Below are positions 1-7,760 of a stretch of 45,097 bases of DNA, one piece after another. The DNA lies in the NCBI GenBank assembly GCA_902785825.1, contig CACZZZ010000023.1:1-45097 (forward strand). The letters are read 5' to 3'. How positions within the stretch are numbered: the stretch's first letter is position 1; each line of letters starts with the position of its first letter. A model generated the notes under the pieces. That model was not told the DNA's origin. It saw nothing but the letters and a program-made list of their open reading frames with translations, and did no database searches. The DNA is from an uncultured Bacteroidia bacterium (GTDB taxonomy: Bacteria > Bacteroidota > Bacteroidia > Bacteroidales > UBA932). The translations under genes were made by a program, and so were the position numbers.

Positions 1-315
1 GTGGGGGACCTTCCTCTCAGAACCCCTACCCATCGTCGCCTCGGTGGGCCGTTACCCCGCCGACTAGCTAATGGGACGCGAGCCAATCCGTGACCACCAC
101 GGTTTTCAACAAGGGATCATGCGGTCCCTCGTCATATGGGGGGTTAGGCGACGTTTCCATCGGTTATCCCCCGGTCACGGGCATGTCGCTCACGCGTTAC
201 GCACCCTTGCGCCGGTCGCCGCCAGAAGTATTGCTACTCCCGCGCTGCCCCTCGACTTGCATGTGTTAAGCCTGCCGCTAGCGTTCATCCTGAGCCAGGA
301 TCAAACTCTTCTTTG
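1..315 (-). rRNA. rrs: 16S ribosomal RNA, 5' portion (partial)
   Basis: The minus strand at about 291-309 carries the universal bacterial 16S forward-primer site, AGAGTTTGATCCTGGCTCAG. The rest, reading down to base 1, looks like the first ~300 nt of 16S. The mature 5' end is placed near 315 by analogy with Bacteroides; it is not seen directly. The gene runs off the left edge of the window. It reads in the same direction as the GH92 gene that ends at 467. A full rRNA operon presumably continues to the left. Confidence 0.95.
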
Positions 316-368
316 TATATACACATTTATAAAATTCCAGTGGTACTTGCTTGTACTAATCTTTCATT

Positions 369-382
369 ATTGTCAAAGAACA
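369..382 (-). promoter_or_regulatory. boxA-like antitermination site in the rRNA leader
   Basis: The minus strand reads TGTTCTTTGACAAT, close to the bacterial rRNA boxA consensus TGCTCTTTAACAA. It lies in the transcribed leader between the promoter and 16S, where the NusB/NusE antitermination complex is expected to load. The call rests on motif and position only. Confidence 0.6.
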
Positions 383-407
383 TTGTGCTTCATTCCGAAG
401 CGGGCTG

Positions 408-438
408 CAAAGGTAACAACTTTTTCTTTCTCCACAAA
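408..438 (-). promoter_or_regulatory. rRNA operon promoter
   Basis: On the minus strand there is TTTG (435-438), a 19-nt spacer, then TACCTTTG (408-415). This is a full match to the Bacteroidetes housekeeping promoter consensus (TTTG at -33, TAnnTTTG at -7). Transcription would start near 400-403, leaving a leader of about 85-90 nt before 16S. A perfect 8-bp inverted repeat with a 3-nt spacer (431-438 and 442-449, TCCACAAA/TTTGTGGA) overlaps the -33 box. It could be a protein-binding site or a weak hairpin at the end of the GH92 transcript. Confidence 0.82.
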
Positions 439-466
439 TTTTTTGTGGATTTTTTTGAAAAAGTAT

Positions 467-2695
467 TTAATACCAGACTGCCGGAGTGTCTCCCATCTTG
501 AAAACGAGCTTTCCTCCAGCCATTATTTCCGAATACTCCACATAGCCCCTGTCGAGTTTCTTGCCGTTCAAATAGACTTCCTGGATGTACTTATTGGTAG
601 CGTCGAGTCCTTTCGCCATGATCTTGAACACACCGCCCGGAACCTTTACATCCGCCTCCTCAAAGATAGGAGCGCCGAACCAGAAACGAGTCGAGGCAGG
701 TTCCATCTCATAGAAGCCGAGGGAAGAAAGGACGTACCAGGCGGACATCTGACCGGCATCCTCATTGCCAGCGAGGCCCTCGGGATTATTCTGATAGAAC
801 TCTGAATAGACCCTACGGACAAGATCCGAGGTCTTCCAAGGCTGTCCGGCCACGGTGTAGAAATAAATAATATGGTGGCTGGGCTCGTTGCCATGGACAT
901 ATTGGCCAATCAAGCCGGTTATGTCGCTGGACACATTGTCTCCCTCAAGGTGGGAATCCGCCACGAAAAGAGAGTCGAGTCTTTCAATGAATATATCCTT
1001 GGACCCGTAGAAATCCACCAGACCCTCATAATCATGAGGAGCCAACCATGTATATTGCCAAGCCGTGCCCTCGCAATAGTCCGTGACCTCATGGGCGGAA
1101 TGATATGGACTGAACGGAGTCCTCCATGAGCCATCAGAGAGGCGTCCCCGAGCCTGGAGGGTCTCTTTATCCATATAATGACGATAAGAATGGCTCCGCT
1201 CGGTGTAATACGAGGCGTCCTCTTTCTTACCTAGATAATCAGCTGCTGCCGCCACCGCGGCGTCGGCTATCGCATATTCCATGTCGCAAGCCACAGATTG
1301 GTTGTAAAGGTCTGAAGGTATGAAACCATATTCCTTGCGGAGGTCTTGACCACGATCATCACACATGGCGGTGTTTTTCAGAGCGGTCCACGCCATGTCC
1401 TTGTCGATGCCGCCGAAACCCTTGACCACTGCGTCCGCCACGGCGATGATCCCGGGATTGCCGACCATGCAGTCAGTCTCATTGGCCATAAGATGCCACA
1501 CCGGAAGACGACCCTGCTCCTTGTAGATGTTGATCATCGTGTTCACCATGGCTTCCTCCCTATCGGGATGGAGTACGGTCATAAGTGGCATCTGGGCCCT
1601 GTAAGTGTCCCAGAGAGAGAAGGTCGTGTAGCTCGCATGTCCAGGCGAGGGATGGACTTCCCCGTCAGCGCCGCGGTAAGACCCATCTACATCGCTGAAC
1701 TCCGAAGGCACAATCATGGTGTGGTAAAGAGCTGTATAAAACACCGTCTTGGTGTCTTCGTCCGCGCTTGAGACCTTCACCTTTGAAAGCTCGTTGTTCC
1801 ATGCCGTCGAAGCGGAATTGGCCACGGCCTCGAAATCCCAACCCGGAAGCTCCGCCTCGAGATTCTTCTTGGCGTTCTCCTCACTCACCGGGGAAAGGGC
1901 CACTTTGACCATAATCCTCGTATCCGCGGCGGTATTGTAATTAGCGCGACCGTACTTGACGGCCAAAGTCTTCCCATCGACAGACTCTTCTTTCACGGGA
2001 ATGACATCAAAGGACTCGAAAGGCTCACTGAACTCCGCATAGAAAAACACTTTCTGATTCTTCGCCCAACCACGGGAAAAACGGTAACCCTTTATTGTCT
2101 TATTATCAACTATTTGGATGTCGGTGTCATAGGCCAGATCCCAGCAGCCTCCGTTCTGAAGATCCACCACGACCGCCGCCTCATCCGAGGCCGGGAAGGT
2201 GTAGCGGCTAAGGCCCACATGGCTTGTGGCGGTCATCTCAGCCGTGATCCCGTAACGGGTCAAAGGCACGCTGTAATAACCGGGTTTGGCGACCTCCTTG
2301 GTCCTGTCCGCATAAGACCATAAACCTGAATTCTGGTCATCCTCAACTCCGCGGGCATAGGTGACCTCTCCGGTCACAGGCATCAAGGTCACATCGAAAA
2401 GATCACCGATTCCGGTTCCACTCAAATGGGTGTGCGAGAAGCCGATAACGGTCTGGTCGCTATCGTGGTAACCTGAGCACCAGTCCCAGGTCTGGGGTAT
2501 GCTTGTAGGACCAAGCTGGACGGCACCGAAAGGCACGCTCGCTCCGACAAAGACATGGCCATGGCCTCCGGAACCGATCTTCACATTGACATATCCGGTG
2601 AGATCCTCTTCGGAAGTTGTTGATGCCGAGCAAGCTAGAGCTAAAGATGAAATAACGGTCAATGCCGCCGCGACTGTGATTCCTTTAAGTTTCAT
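467..2695 (-). CDS. GH92 family alpha-1,2-mannosidase, lipoprotein
   Basis: This 742-residue protein belongs to glycoside hydrolase family 92, calcium-dependent exo-acting alpha-mannosidases that Bacteroidetes use to trim mannose from host or yeast N-glycans and mannans. It starts with a lipoprotein signal peptide ending in a lipobox (LALAC, Cys22). Family hallmarks are visible: the GSGGHGHVFVGASVPFG segment near the mature N-terminus, GFSHTHLSGTG around residues 85-95, an NETDCMVGNPG segment near the middle, NEPSHHIIYFY, and the C-terminal GNEDAGQMSAWYVLSSLGFYE region. Length is normal for the family. There is no SusC/SusD partner next to it, so it is probably a stand-alone periplasmic or surface enzyme. 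Its stop codon is only about 30 bp from the rRNA promoter, in the same direction, with no convincing terminator between. Confidence 0.93.
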   Translation of the reverse strand: MKLKGITVAAALTVISSLALACSASTTSEEDLTGYVNVKIGSGGHGHVFVGASVPFGAVQLGPTSIPQTWDWCSGYHDSDQTVIGFSHTHLSGTGIGDLFDVTLMPVTGEVTYARGVEDDQNSGLWSYADRTKEVAKPGYYSVPLTRYGITAEMTATSHVGLSRYTFPASDEAAVVVDLQNGGCWDLAYDTDIQIVDNKTIKGYRFSRGWAKNQKVFFYAEFSEPFESFDVIPVKEESVDGKTLAVKYGRANYNTAADTRIMVKVALSPVSEENAKKNLEAELPGWDFEAVANSASTAWNNELSKVKVSSADEDTKTVFYTALYHTMIVPSEFSDVDGSYRGADGEVHPSPGHASYTTFSLWDTYRAQMPLMTVLHPDREEAMVNTMINIYKEQGRLPVWHLMANETDCMVGNPGIIAVADAVVKGFGGIDKDMAWTALKNTAMCDDRGQDLRKEYGFIPSDLYNQSVACDMEYAIADAAVAAAADYLGKKEDASYYTERSHSYRHYMDKETLQARGRLSDGSWRTPFSPYHSAHEVTDYCEGTAWQYTWLAPHDYEGLVDFYGSKDIFIERLDSLFVADSHLEGDNVSSDITGLIGQYVHGNEPSHHIIYFYTVAGQPWKTSDLVRRVYSEFYQNNPEGLAGNEDAGQMSAWYVLSSLGFYEMEPASTRFWFGAPIFEEADVKVPGGVFKIMAKGLDATNKYIQEVYLNGKKLDRGYVEYSEIMAGGKLVFKMGDTPAVWY

Positions 2696-2739
2696 ACGAG
2701 TCTGTAATTGAAGTGAGTCGCTAATTTAAGAAAAATAAT

Positions 2740-2747
2740 TATATTTG
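2740..2747 (+). promoter_or_regulatory. -7 promoter box for the mutL gene cluster
   Basis: TATATTTG fits the Bacteroidetes -7 consensus TAnnTTTG and lies 25 bp before the ATG of the small membrane protein. No clear TTTG is seen at the expected -33 position. It sits in the 77-bp gap between the divergent GH92 gene and the mutL cluster. Confidence 0.55.
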
Positions 2748-2772
2748 TTTCTTACCAAAATAAACTCTAGCC

Positions 2773-3087
2773 ATGGGCTTTTTCACATTCCCCGGCCAGC
2801 AGGAACATAGGAAGTTCAACTACAGGCCGATATACTACGATAAGGACGAAGAGGAGCGCCGCCAGGTGTTCGGCAAGGTCGATGGCAGGCTTGACGCCGA
2901 GAAGGCCAAGGAGAAGGAGAACGGCGAATATAAAGCCGGATCCTACATCCGGGGCGCTTTCCGGGACGGCAACTACGCCAGGAGAGGCGACAGCGCCGGC
3001 ACGGCCCAGAAAATAATAGGTATTGCCGGACTGATCCTTCTCGCCGTCGCCCTTATCTATTTCTGCAAGTTCTTCCTGCTTCTGTAA
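2773..3087 (+). CDS. small single-span membrane protein upstream of mutL
   Basis: A 104-residue protein of unknown function. The first ~75 residues are strongly charged and polar (DEEERRQ, EKAKEKENGE, GNYARRGD). The end is one hydrophobic helix (about residues 82-103, IIGIAGLILLAVALIYF) that should anchor it in the inner membrane with the charged part in the cytoplasm. It starts at ATG and stops 4 bp before mutL, so the two are almost certainly cotranscribed. My impression is that small proteins like this commonly precede mutL in Bacteroidales, but I know of no assigned role and give none. Confidence 0.75.
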   Translation: MGFFTFPGQQEHRKFNYRPIYYDKDEEERRQVFGKVDGRLDAEKAKEKENGEYKAGSYIRGAFRDGNYARRGDSAGTAQKIIGIAGLILLAVALIYFCKFFLLL

Positions 3088-3091
3088 GAAT

Positions 3092-4891
3092 ATGGAGCTA
3101 AGGATACTGCCCGGGAACATAGCCAACATGATCGCCGCGGGGGAGGTTGTCCAGAGACCTGCCTCCGTGGTCAAGGAACTCATGGAAAACTCCATCGATG
3201 CGGGCGCCCATCAGGTGAGTGTGGTGATCGGAGATTCAGGAAGGACGTTAATTCAAGTGATTGATGACGGTTCCGGCATGACGCCGGACGACGCTGTGCT
3301 TTGCTTCGAGCGCCACGCGACCTCAAAGATAGCCACAGCGGAGGACTTGCAAGAGATCATGACCTACGGATTCCGCGGAGAGGCCCTCGCCTCCATCGCC
3401 GCCGTGGCTGAGGTGACATTGAAGACAAGGACCGCCGACAGCGAGACCGCTTGCCAGGTGGAGATGGCCGGATCAAAGCACGTCTCCACTTCCGAAGTCT
3501 CGGGCCCGGTAGGAACCAATATCTCCGTCAGGAACCTTTTCTACAATATCCCGGCGAGAAGGAAATTCCTCAAGTCAGACAACGTTGAGTTGAAGCATAT
3601 AATCGAGGAATTCACCAAGGTCGCTCTCACCCGCCCCGACACCGGATTCTCACTTTCCCACAACGGCAAAGACATATTCGTTCTCAGGCCCGCCAAATCC
3701 ATGAAATACAGGATTATGGACCTGCTCGGCACGTCAGTGGCAGGAGATCTTGTTGACCTTTCGGCGGACACCTCGATGGTGAGCCTGCGGGGGTTCGCCG
3801 GCAGGCCAGACACGGCCCGCAAGACCCTCGGCAACCAGTATTTCTTTGTAAACGGCCGTTATTTCAGAAGTCCCTACCTCCACAAAGCCGTCATGAGGGC
3901 GTACGAGGGACTTATCCCGGAAGGGGCCACTCCCGCGTATTTCATCTATCTGGAGACGAATCCAAGCTCAGTGGATGTGAATATAAGCCCGACTAAGTCG
4001 GAGGTAAAGTTCGAGGACGACTCTCTGGTGTTCCAGGTTGTCTATGCCACAGTTAAAGAGACTCTTGGCAAGAACTCGTTCGCCGGGGACATCGACTTTT
4101 CCAACCCTGAGGCCAACGACATGCCGGTGCTCGGGAAGCACTTCGAGGAATATAAACCGCAGACCGCCCCACGGGTGAATGTGGATCCAGGATACGATCC
4201 TTTCGAACCGATGTTCAGGGAGCCTGAGTACCAGCCCACCGGAAGCCAAGGCGGAGGCTACCAGCCGGGCAAACTTGTGGATAAACGGGAGGATTACGGG
4301 AAGTTATTCGAGGACAAGTCATTACCTGTCACCCAGACCCTCATCCTCGGAGGACGGTACATTGTCGCTCCGGCCAGGGACGGCATGATGGTGGTGAATA
4401 TCCGCCGGGCCTGGGAAAGGGTACTGTACGACAGGGCCATAGCCGCCCTGACTAAAGAAGGCCATGTCACACAGGCCAATATGTTCCCTGTGAAAGTCGA
4501 GGTCGGCGCGCCAGGCAAGCTTTTGCTTGAAGCGAAAGCATCACTTCTCTCATCGCTTGGTTTTGACATCTCTCCTTTCGGGACAGACACGATAGTGGTG
4601 AACGGGGTGCCGGACGGTTTTTCCGGCGAGCCCGGTAAAGTCGAGACTATGATCCAGGACTTGCTTCTCATCCTTTCGGACGACAGTGTGTCCCTGCCGG
4701 GAGTCATGGAATCATCTATGGCTGAGAAGATAGCGCTCCTCGGAGCCTCAACCCGGGAACAGCTTTCTTCCCCGATGGAAGCAAGGGCGCTTCTGGACGC
4801 CCTCCTGTCAAGCTCCAACCCCGAACTCACAATCTCCGGGAAAAAGACAATGACGGTGATAACGGCGGCCCAGATAGACAAACTTTTCTGA
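3092..4891 (+). CDS. mutL: DNA mismatch repair protein MutL
   Basis: A 599-residue MutL. It couples mismatch recognition by MutS to downstream repair. The N-terminal GHKL ATPase is complete: MENSIDAGA (31-39, with the catalytic Glu), IDDGSGM (57-63) and FRGEALASI, followed by the ribosomal-S5-like transducer domain. A less conserved, Pro/Gly-rich linker (about residues 350-400) leads to the C-terminal dimerisation domain (about 410-599). The DQHA-type motif of endonucleolytic MutLs is not recognisable: the equivalent stretch reads GMMVVNIRRAWERVLYD. Either the endonuclease motif is lost or strongly diverged here. The gene is followed after 8 bp by the rhomboid gene. Confidence 0.96.
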   Translation: MELRILPGNIANMIAAGEVVQRPASVVKELMENSIDAGAHQVSVVIGDSGRTLIQVIDDGSGMTPDDAVLCFERHATSKIATAEDLQEIMTYGFRGEALASIAAVAEVTLKTRTADSETACQVEMAGSKHVSTSEVSGPVGTNISVRNLFYNIPARRKFLKSDNVELKHIIEEFTKVALTRPDTGFSLSHNGKDIFVLRPAKSMKYRIMDLLGTSVAGDLVDLSADTSMVSLRGFAGRPDTARKTLGNQYFFVNGRYFRSPYLHKAVMRAYEGLIPEGATPAYFIYLETNPSSVDVNISPTKSEVKFEDDSLVFQVVYATVKETLGKNSFAGDIDFSNPEANDMPVLGKHFEEYKPQTAPRVNVDPGYDPFEPMFREPEYQPTGSQGGGYQPGKLVDKREDYGKLFEDKSLPVTQTLILGGRYIVAPARDGMMVVNIRRAWERVLYDRAIAALTKEGHVTQANMFPVKVEVGAPGKLLLEAKASLLSSLGFDISPFGTDTIVVNGVPDGFSGEPGKVETMIQDLLLILSDDSVSLPGVMESSMAEKIALLGASTREQLSSPMEARALLDALLSSSNPELTISGKKTMTVITAAQIDKLF

Positions 4892-4899
4892 ATACAACT

Positions 4900-5598
4900 A
4901 TGGCACAATACTACGGCTACGACAACAACCAGGAAGGCGGATTTCTGTCAAGGATAATGGGAAACATCCCGGTCGTGACCAGGAACATATTCTTCATCAA
5001 CGTGTTGATGTTTCTGGCGACTCTCATCAACCAGAATTTCATGATCGAGACGTTCTCCGTTTTCTACCCCAAGTCTCCTTTCTTCCGCATCTGGCAGCCA
5101 GTGACATACCTGTTCATGCACGGTAACTTCTGGCACATATTCGTCAACATGTGGTGTCTCCTGATGTTCGGTTCCGTCCTTGAGAGAGCTATCGGCACGA
5201 AGAAATACCTCATATTCTATTTCGTGACAGGACTCGGAGCGCTCCTCATCCATTTTCTGGTGCAGGACATACAAGCGCAACACTTTCTTGCCGACGGCGC
5301 CAACATGCAGAAGTACTACACCCTTCTCGGCACACCGACCCTGGGCGCTTCCGGTGCGATATTCGGAATCCAGATCGGCTACGCCATGCTGTATCCCAAC
5401 GCCCTTTGGACCTTGGTATTTCCTCCCATCACCCTGAAAGCCAAGTGGTTCGTTCTTATATTCATGGCAATTGAATTATTCACCGGAATCACCGGAACCA
5501 TGGACGGGATCGCCCATTTCGCTCACCTTGGAGGAGCGTTATTCGGCTTCCTGCTTATACTTTGGTGGAAAAAGAGAGGCACGCTTTGGCAGAGATAA
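4900..5598 (+). CDS. rhomboid family intramembrane serine protease
   Basis: A 232-residue polytopic membrane protein with the rhomboid fold. The catalytic serine sits in the GASG motif (Ser151, LGASGAIFG), and the catalytic histidine is His209 in HFAHLGGALFG on the last helix. The HGNFWHIFVNMWCL segment (about residues 72-86) matches the conserved His/Asn-bearing helix and L1 loop. Rhomboids cut substrates inside the membrane; the substrate is not known here. In many Bacteroidales two rhomboid genes follow mutL, but only one is present here. The start is ATG, 8 bp after mutL. Confidence 0.92.
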   Translation: MAQYYGYDNNQEGGFLSRIMGNIPVVTRNIFFINVLMFLATLINQNFMIETFSVFYPKSPFFRIWQPVTYLFMHGNFWHIFVNMWCLLMFGSVLERAIGTKKYLIFYFVTGLGALLIHFLVQDIQAQHFLADGANMQKYYTLLGTPTLGASGAIFGIQIGYAMLYPNALWTLVFPPITLKAKWFVLIFMAIELFTGITGTMDGIAHFAHLGGALFGFLLILWWKKRGTLWQR

Positions 5599-5624
5599 AG
5601 AAAAAGGGCTTGCGGCTGACCGGA

Positions 5625-6674
5625 ATGGTGGCTAGAATTCTTATGCTTCTGGCCGCCGGCTTGCTGCTGATGTCCTATGCCTCAATGATTGTCAATCCGG
5701 CCAAGGCCTGGTACATGAACGCTATCGGACTGTTGTTCATTCCGATAGCTGTCCTCAACCTGTTCCTTTTGGTCTGGGCTATACGAAGAAGGTCCGGCGC
5801 CCTGATGATTCCTCTCATAGCCCTGCTGCCTTCAATATTCCTCATCGGGAAATATATCCAGTTCTCTTCAGGGGCCGACTCTGGAGGAAAGCCCGTAAAG
5901 ATAGTCTCCTACAACGTGGGACGCTTCATAATGGGGAGAAAACCCGAGTTCAAGGAGACCGGTGGTCATAAAGCCTGCATGGACTCCGTCGTGAATTTCA
6001 TCAAGGCGACAGACGCCGACATCATCTGCCTTCAGGAGGTGGACCTTTCCGGGGAATATGACGTGGCCGGTTTCATCAAGAGCCATTTCCCTGACTATGA
6101 GGCCGGTTACTACATGCACATCAACGATGAGGGATCATACGGCAACGTGACTTTGAGCCGCTTCCCCATAGCCGGGAAAGGTCACATCCAGTTCGACAAA
6201 AGTTCCAACCACGCCATCTACACAGACTTGAAAGTCAACGAGGGCTCGACGATAAGGGTTTACAACTGCCATTTCGAGAGCTACAATGTCTCGATAATGA
6301 ACCTCATAAAGTCAGGAGGTAAGGACAGCACACTCGTCAAAGACACCGAAGTGAAGCTGAAAAGATCAATCGCGCGGCGTCCGGAGCAGGTTGAGCGTGT
6401 GATGGAAGACATCAGAGAATGCTCCTTGGAGTCTATCGTAGCCGGTGATTTCAACGACAATCCGATGTCGTACACTTACCACAGGCTGATGAAAGGACGA
6501 AAGGACACCTTCGTGGAGGCCGGTAAGGGATTCGGGGCGACATATTACGCCCTATGGCCTTTCATCAGGATCGATTATATCCTCTACCCCAGCCACTTCA
6601 AGGCCCTGTCCAACCGTATTCCCAGATTGAAATACTCCGACCACTATCCAGTCGTGGCGGAAATATCCTATTGA
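5625..6674 (+). CDS. endonuclease/exonuclease/phosphatase (EEP) family membrane hydrolase
   Basis: About 349 residues. Two or three hydrophobic helices at the N-terminus precede a soluble EEP domain (DNase I/sphingomyelinase-like fold). Visible motifs are KIVSYNVGRF, DIICLQEVD with the metal-binding Glu, GDFNDNPMSYTY, and the terminal SDHYPVVAEI with the catalytic Asp-His. The domain probably lies outside the inner membrane; the real substrate (phosphodiester of nucleic acid, lipid or other) cannot be told from sequence. The open frame extends upstream to a TTG at 5562 that would overlap the rhomboid gene. I prefer ATG 5625, 26 bp after the rhomboid stop, although the longer form would add basic residues (KKK) before the first helix. 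The stop overlaps the convergent LuxR gene by 7 bp. Confidence 0.87.
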   Translation: MVARILMLLAAGLLLMSYASMIVNPAKAWYMNAIGLLFIPIAVLNLFLLVWAIRRRSGALMIPLIALLPSIFLIGKYIQFSSGADSGGKPVKIVSYNVGRFIMGRKPEFKETGGHKACMDSVVNFIKATDADIICLQEVDLSGEYDVAGFIKSHFPDYEAGYYMHINDEGSYGNVTLSRFPIAGKGHIQFDKSSNHAIYTDLKVNEGSTIRVYNCHFESYNVSIMNLIKSGGKDSTLVKDTEVKLKRSIARRPEQVERVMEDIRECSLESIVAGDFNDNPMSYTYHRLMKGRKDTFVEAGKGFGATYYALWPFIRIDYILYPSHFKALSNRIPRLKYSDHYPVVAEISY

Positions 6675-7069
6675 ACGGAACTGCTGTCGATGAGTCCGTT
6701 AAGAAGAGCGTAAAGGGTGAGACCGGCGACGGTCTTTATGCCCAGTTTGCGCGTGATATTCTTCCGATGCGTGATGACAGTGTAGATCGAGAGGCAGAGC
6801 TTGTCGGCTATCTCTTTATTGAGCATGCCCTTAGCCACGCAGACAAGAATTTCCTTCTCCCTGGAAGACAATTCATCCCCGTCGGATGAGGGAAGGTCCG
6901 GAATGTCAACCATGACAACCCCGGAAGCCACACTTTCCGATTTGGCTTCGGACAGGTCTCTCAAGACCTCAGACACGACAAACTCCCCGCTCTCTTCCAA
7001 GATGGTTTTAAGCCTCTCGGCATCCTGCGGGGCTGGCGCTACGACAATTATCTTTTTTCTATCTTCCAT
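6668..7069 (-). CDS. LuxR-type helix-turn-helix regulator
   Basis: A 133-residue regulator. The last ~65 residues are a LuxR/FixJ HTH domain (LSSREKEILVCVAKGMLNKEIA, then TVITHRKNITRKLGI). The ~60-residue N-terminus resembles the first half of a receiver domain (IIVVAPAPQDAERLKTIL, VVMVDIP) but is too short for a full receiver and has no clear phosphorylation pocket, so it probably responds to something other than a histidine kinase. ATG 7069 was chosen over a TTG three codons upstream. The start overlaps the hemerythrin gene end by 11 bp, so the two are translationally coupled. It is the last gene of the feoAB operon and may report iron or redox state; that is inference. Confidence 0.85.
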   Translation of the reverse strand: MEDRKKIIVVAPAPQDAERLKTILEESGEFVVSEVLRDLSEAKSESVASGVVMVDIPDLPSSDGDELSSREKEILVCVAKGMLNKEIADKLCLSIYTVITHRKNITRKLGIKTVAGLTLYALLNGLIDSSSVQ

Positions 7070-7748
7070 TCCCCTCAAGGCATTTTACCAACGGCACCAG
7101 AATACAGTCCTCAACATAGGTGTGGCGACGCAAATCGTCACGTAAATGATAGATAGACGAGAGAATCCACAATTTCATATCCTCGGCGCAGACATCCGGG
7201 AGGTACTTCATCACGATGTTTTTCATGTCCTCGATTTTCTCGTCCACATCTTCGTGATGCTCCTCGAAGTCCGCTATCGAATAACCTTCCGGGCGATTGC
7301 CTTCAAAAAGGGATTTCACATACGGGAAAACTTCTTCCTCCTCCCTGGCGAAATGCTTCTCAAGCTCGTTCTTATAATCAAGGAAGAACTTGATAATCAC
7401 TTTCTTCTGATTCTCGTCACACGGCTCGACAAGGGCATCGAAAGAAGACTCCAGGTTGCTGAGGGCTATTCCTGTGTAGTAGGCGTGAGAGCCGTGGAGG
7501 TATCTTATGATGTCCTTGACATTCGCGGAAGCGACTTCCTCAGGAGAGGGAGTGTAGTCAGGGAAAGAATAAACATTGCTGATAAGGATGAATGTCGAGG
7601 GATCTATGCCGGCGAAAGCGCACGCGTCAACCACTCGCAGTCCAGAGTGCTTCAGCTCAATCCCGACTCTGGAGATAACCTGCACCAGATTGTAGTTCAT
7701 GTCAAGCATGTCCGACAATCTCATCTCCGGGGAAAAAATCTTTCTCAT
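7059..7748 (-). CDS. hemerythrin domain protein (RIC/YtfE-like di-iron protein)
   Basis: A 229-residue protein whose C-terminal two thirds form a hemerythrin-like four-helix bundle. Candidate di-iron ligands are regularly placed: His85/His88 (YLHGSHAYY), His132 with acidic residues 136-139 (KHFAREEEE), His164-His165 (FEEHHEDVDEKI), His201 and His209 with Glu213 (RRHTYVED). The N-terminal ~65 residues carry a MRLSDMLDMNYNLVQVISRVGI-like segment resembling the ScdA/YtfE N-terminal domain, but without its usual cysteine pair. YtfE/ScdA (RIC) proteins repair iron-sulfur clusters damaged by NO or oxidants. Position 12 bp after feoAB and overlapping a regulator gene supports a role in iron or nitrosative/oxidative stress handling. 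Confidence 0.86.
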   Translation of the reverse strand: MRKIFSPEMRLSDMLDMNYNLVQVISRVGIELKHSGLRVVDACAFAGIDPSTFILISNVYSFPDYTPSPEEVASANVKDIIRYLHGSHAYYTGIALSNLESSFDALVEPCDENQKKVIIKFFLDYKNELEKHFAREEEEVFPYVKSLFEGNRPEGYSIADFEEHHEDVDEKIEDMKNIVMKYLPDVCAEDMKLWILSSIYHLRDDLRRHTYVEDCILVPLVKCLEGNGR

Positions 7749-7760
7749 GAATATTAGATA

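Noticed and set aside
71..805. 244-codon plus-strand frame over the 16S 5' end and the GH92 3' end
   Set aside because: Antisense to rRNA and to a well-supported enzyme gene.
5562..5624. Upstream extension of the EEP hydrolase to a TTG start overlapping the rhomboid gene
   Set aside because: TTG start inside another gene; ATG 5625 gives a normal gap and a hydrophobic N-terminus, although the extension cannot be fully excluded.
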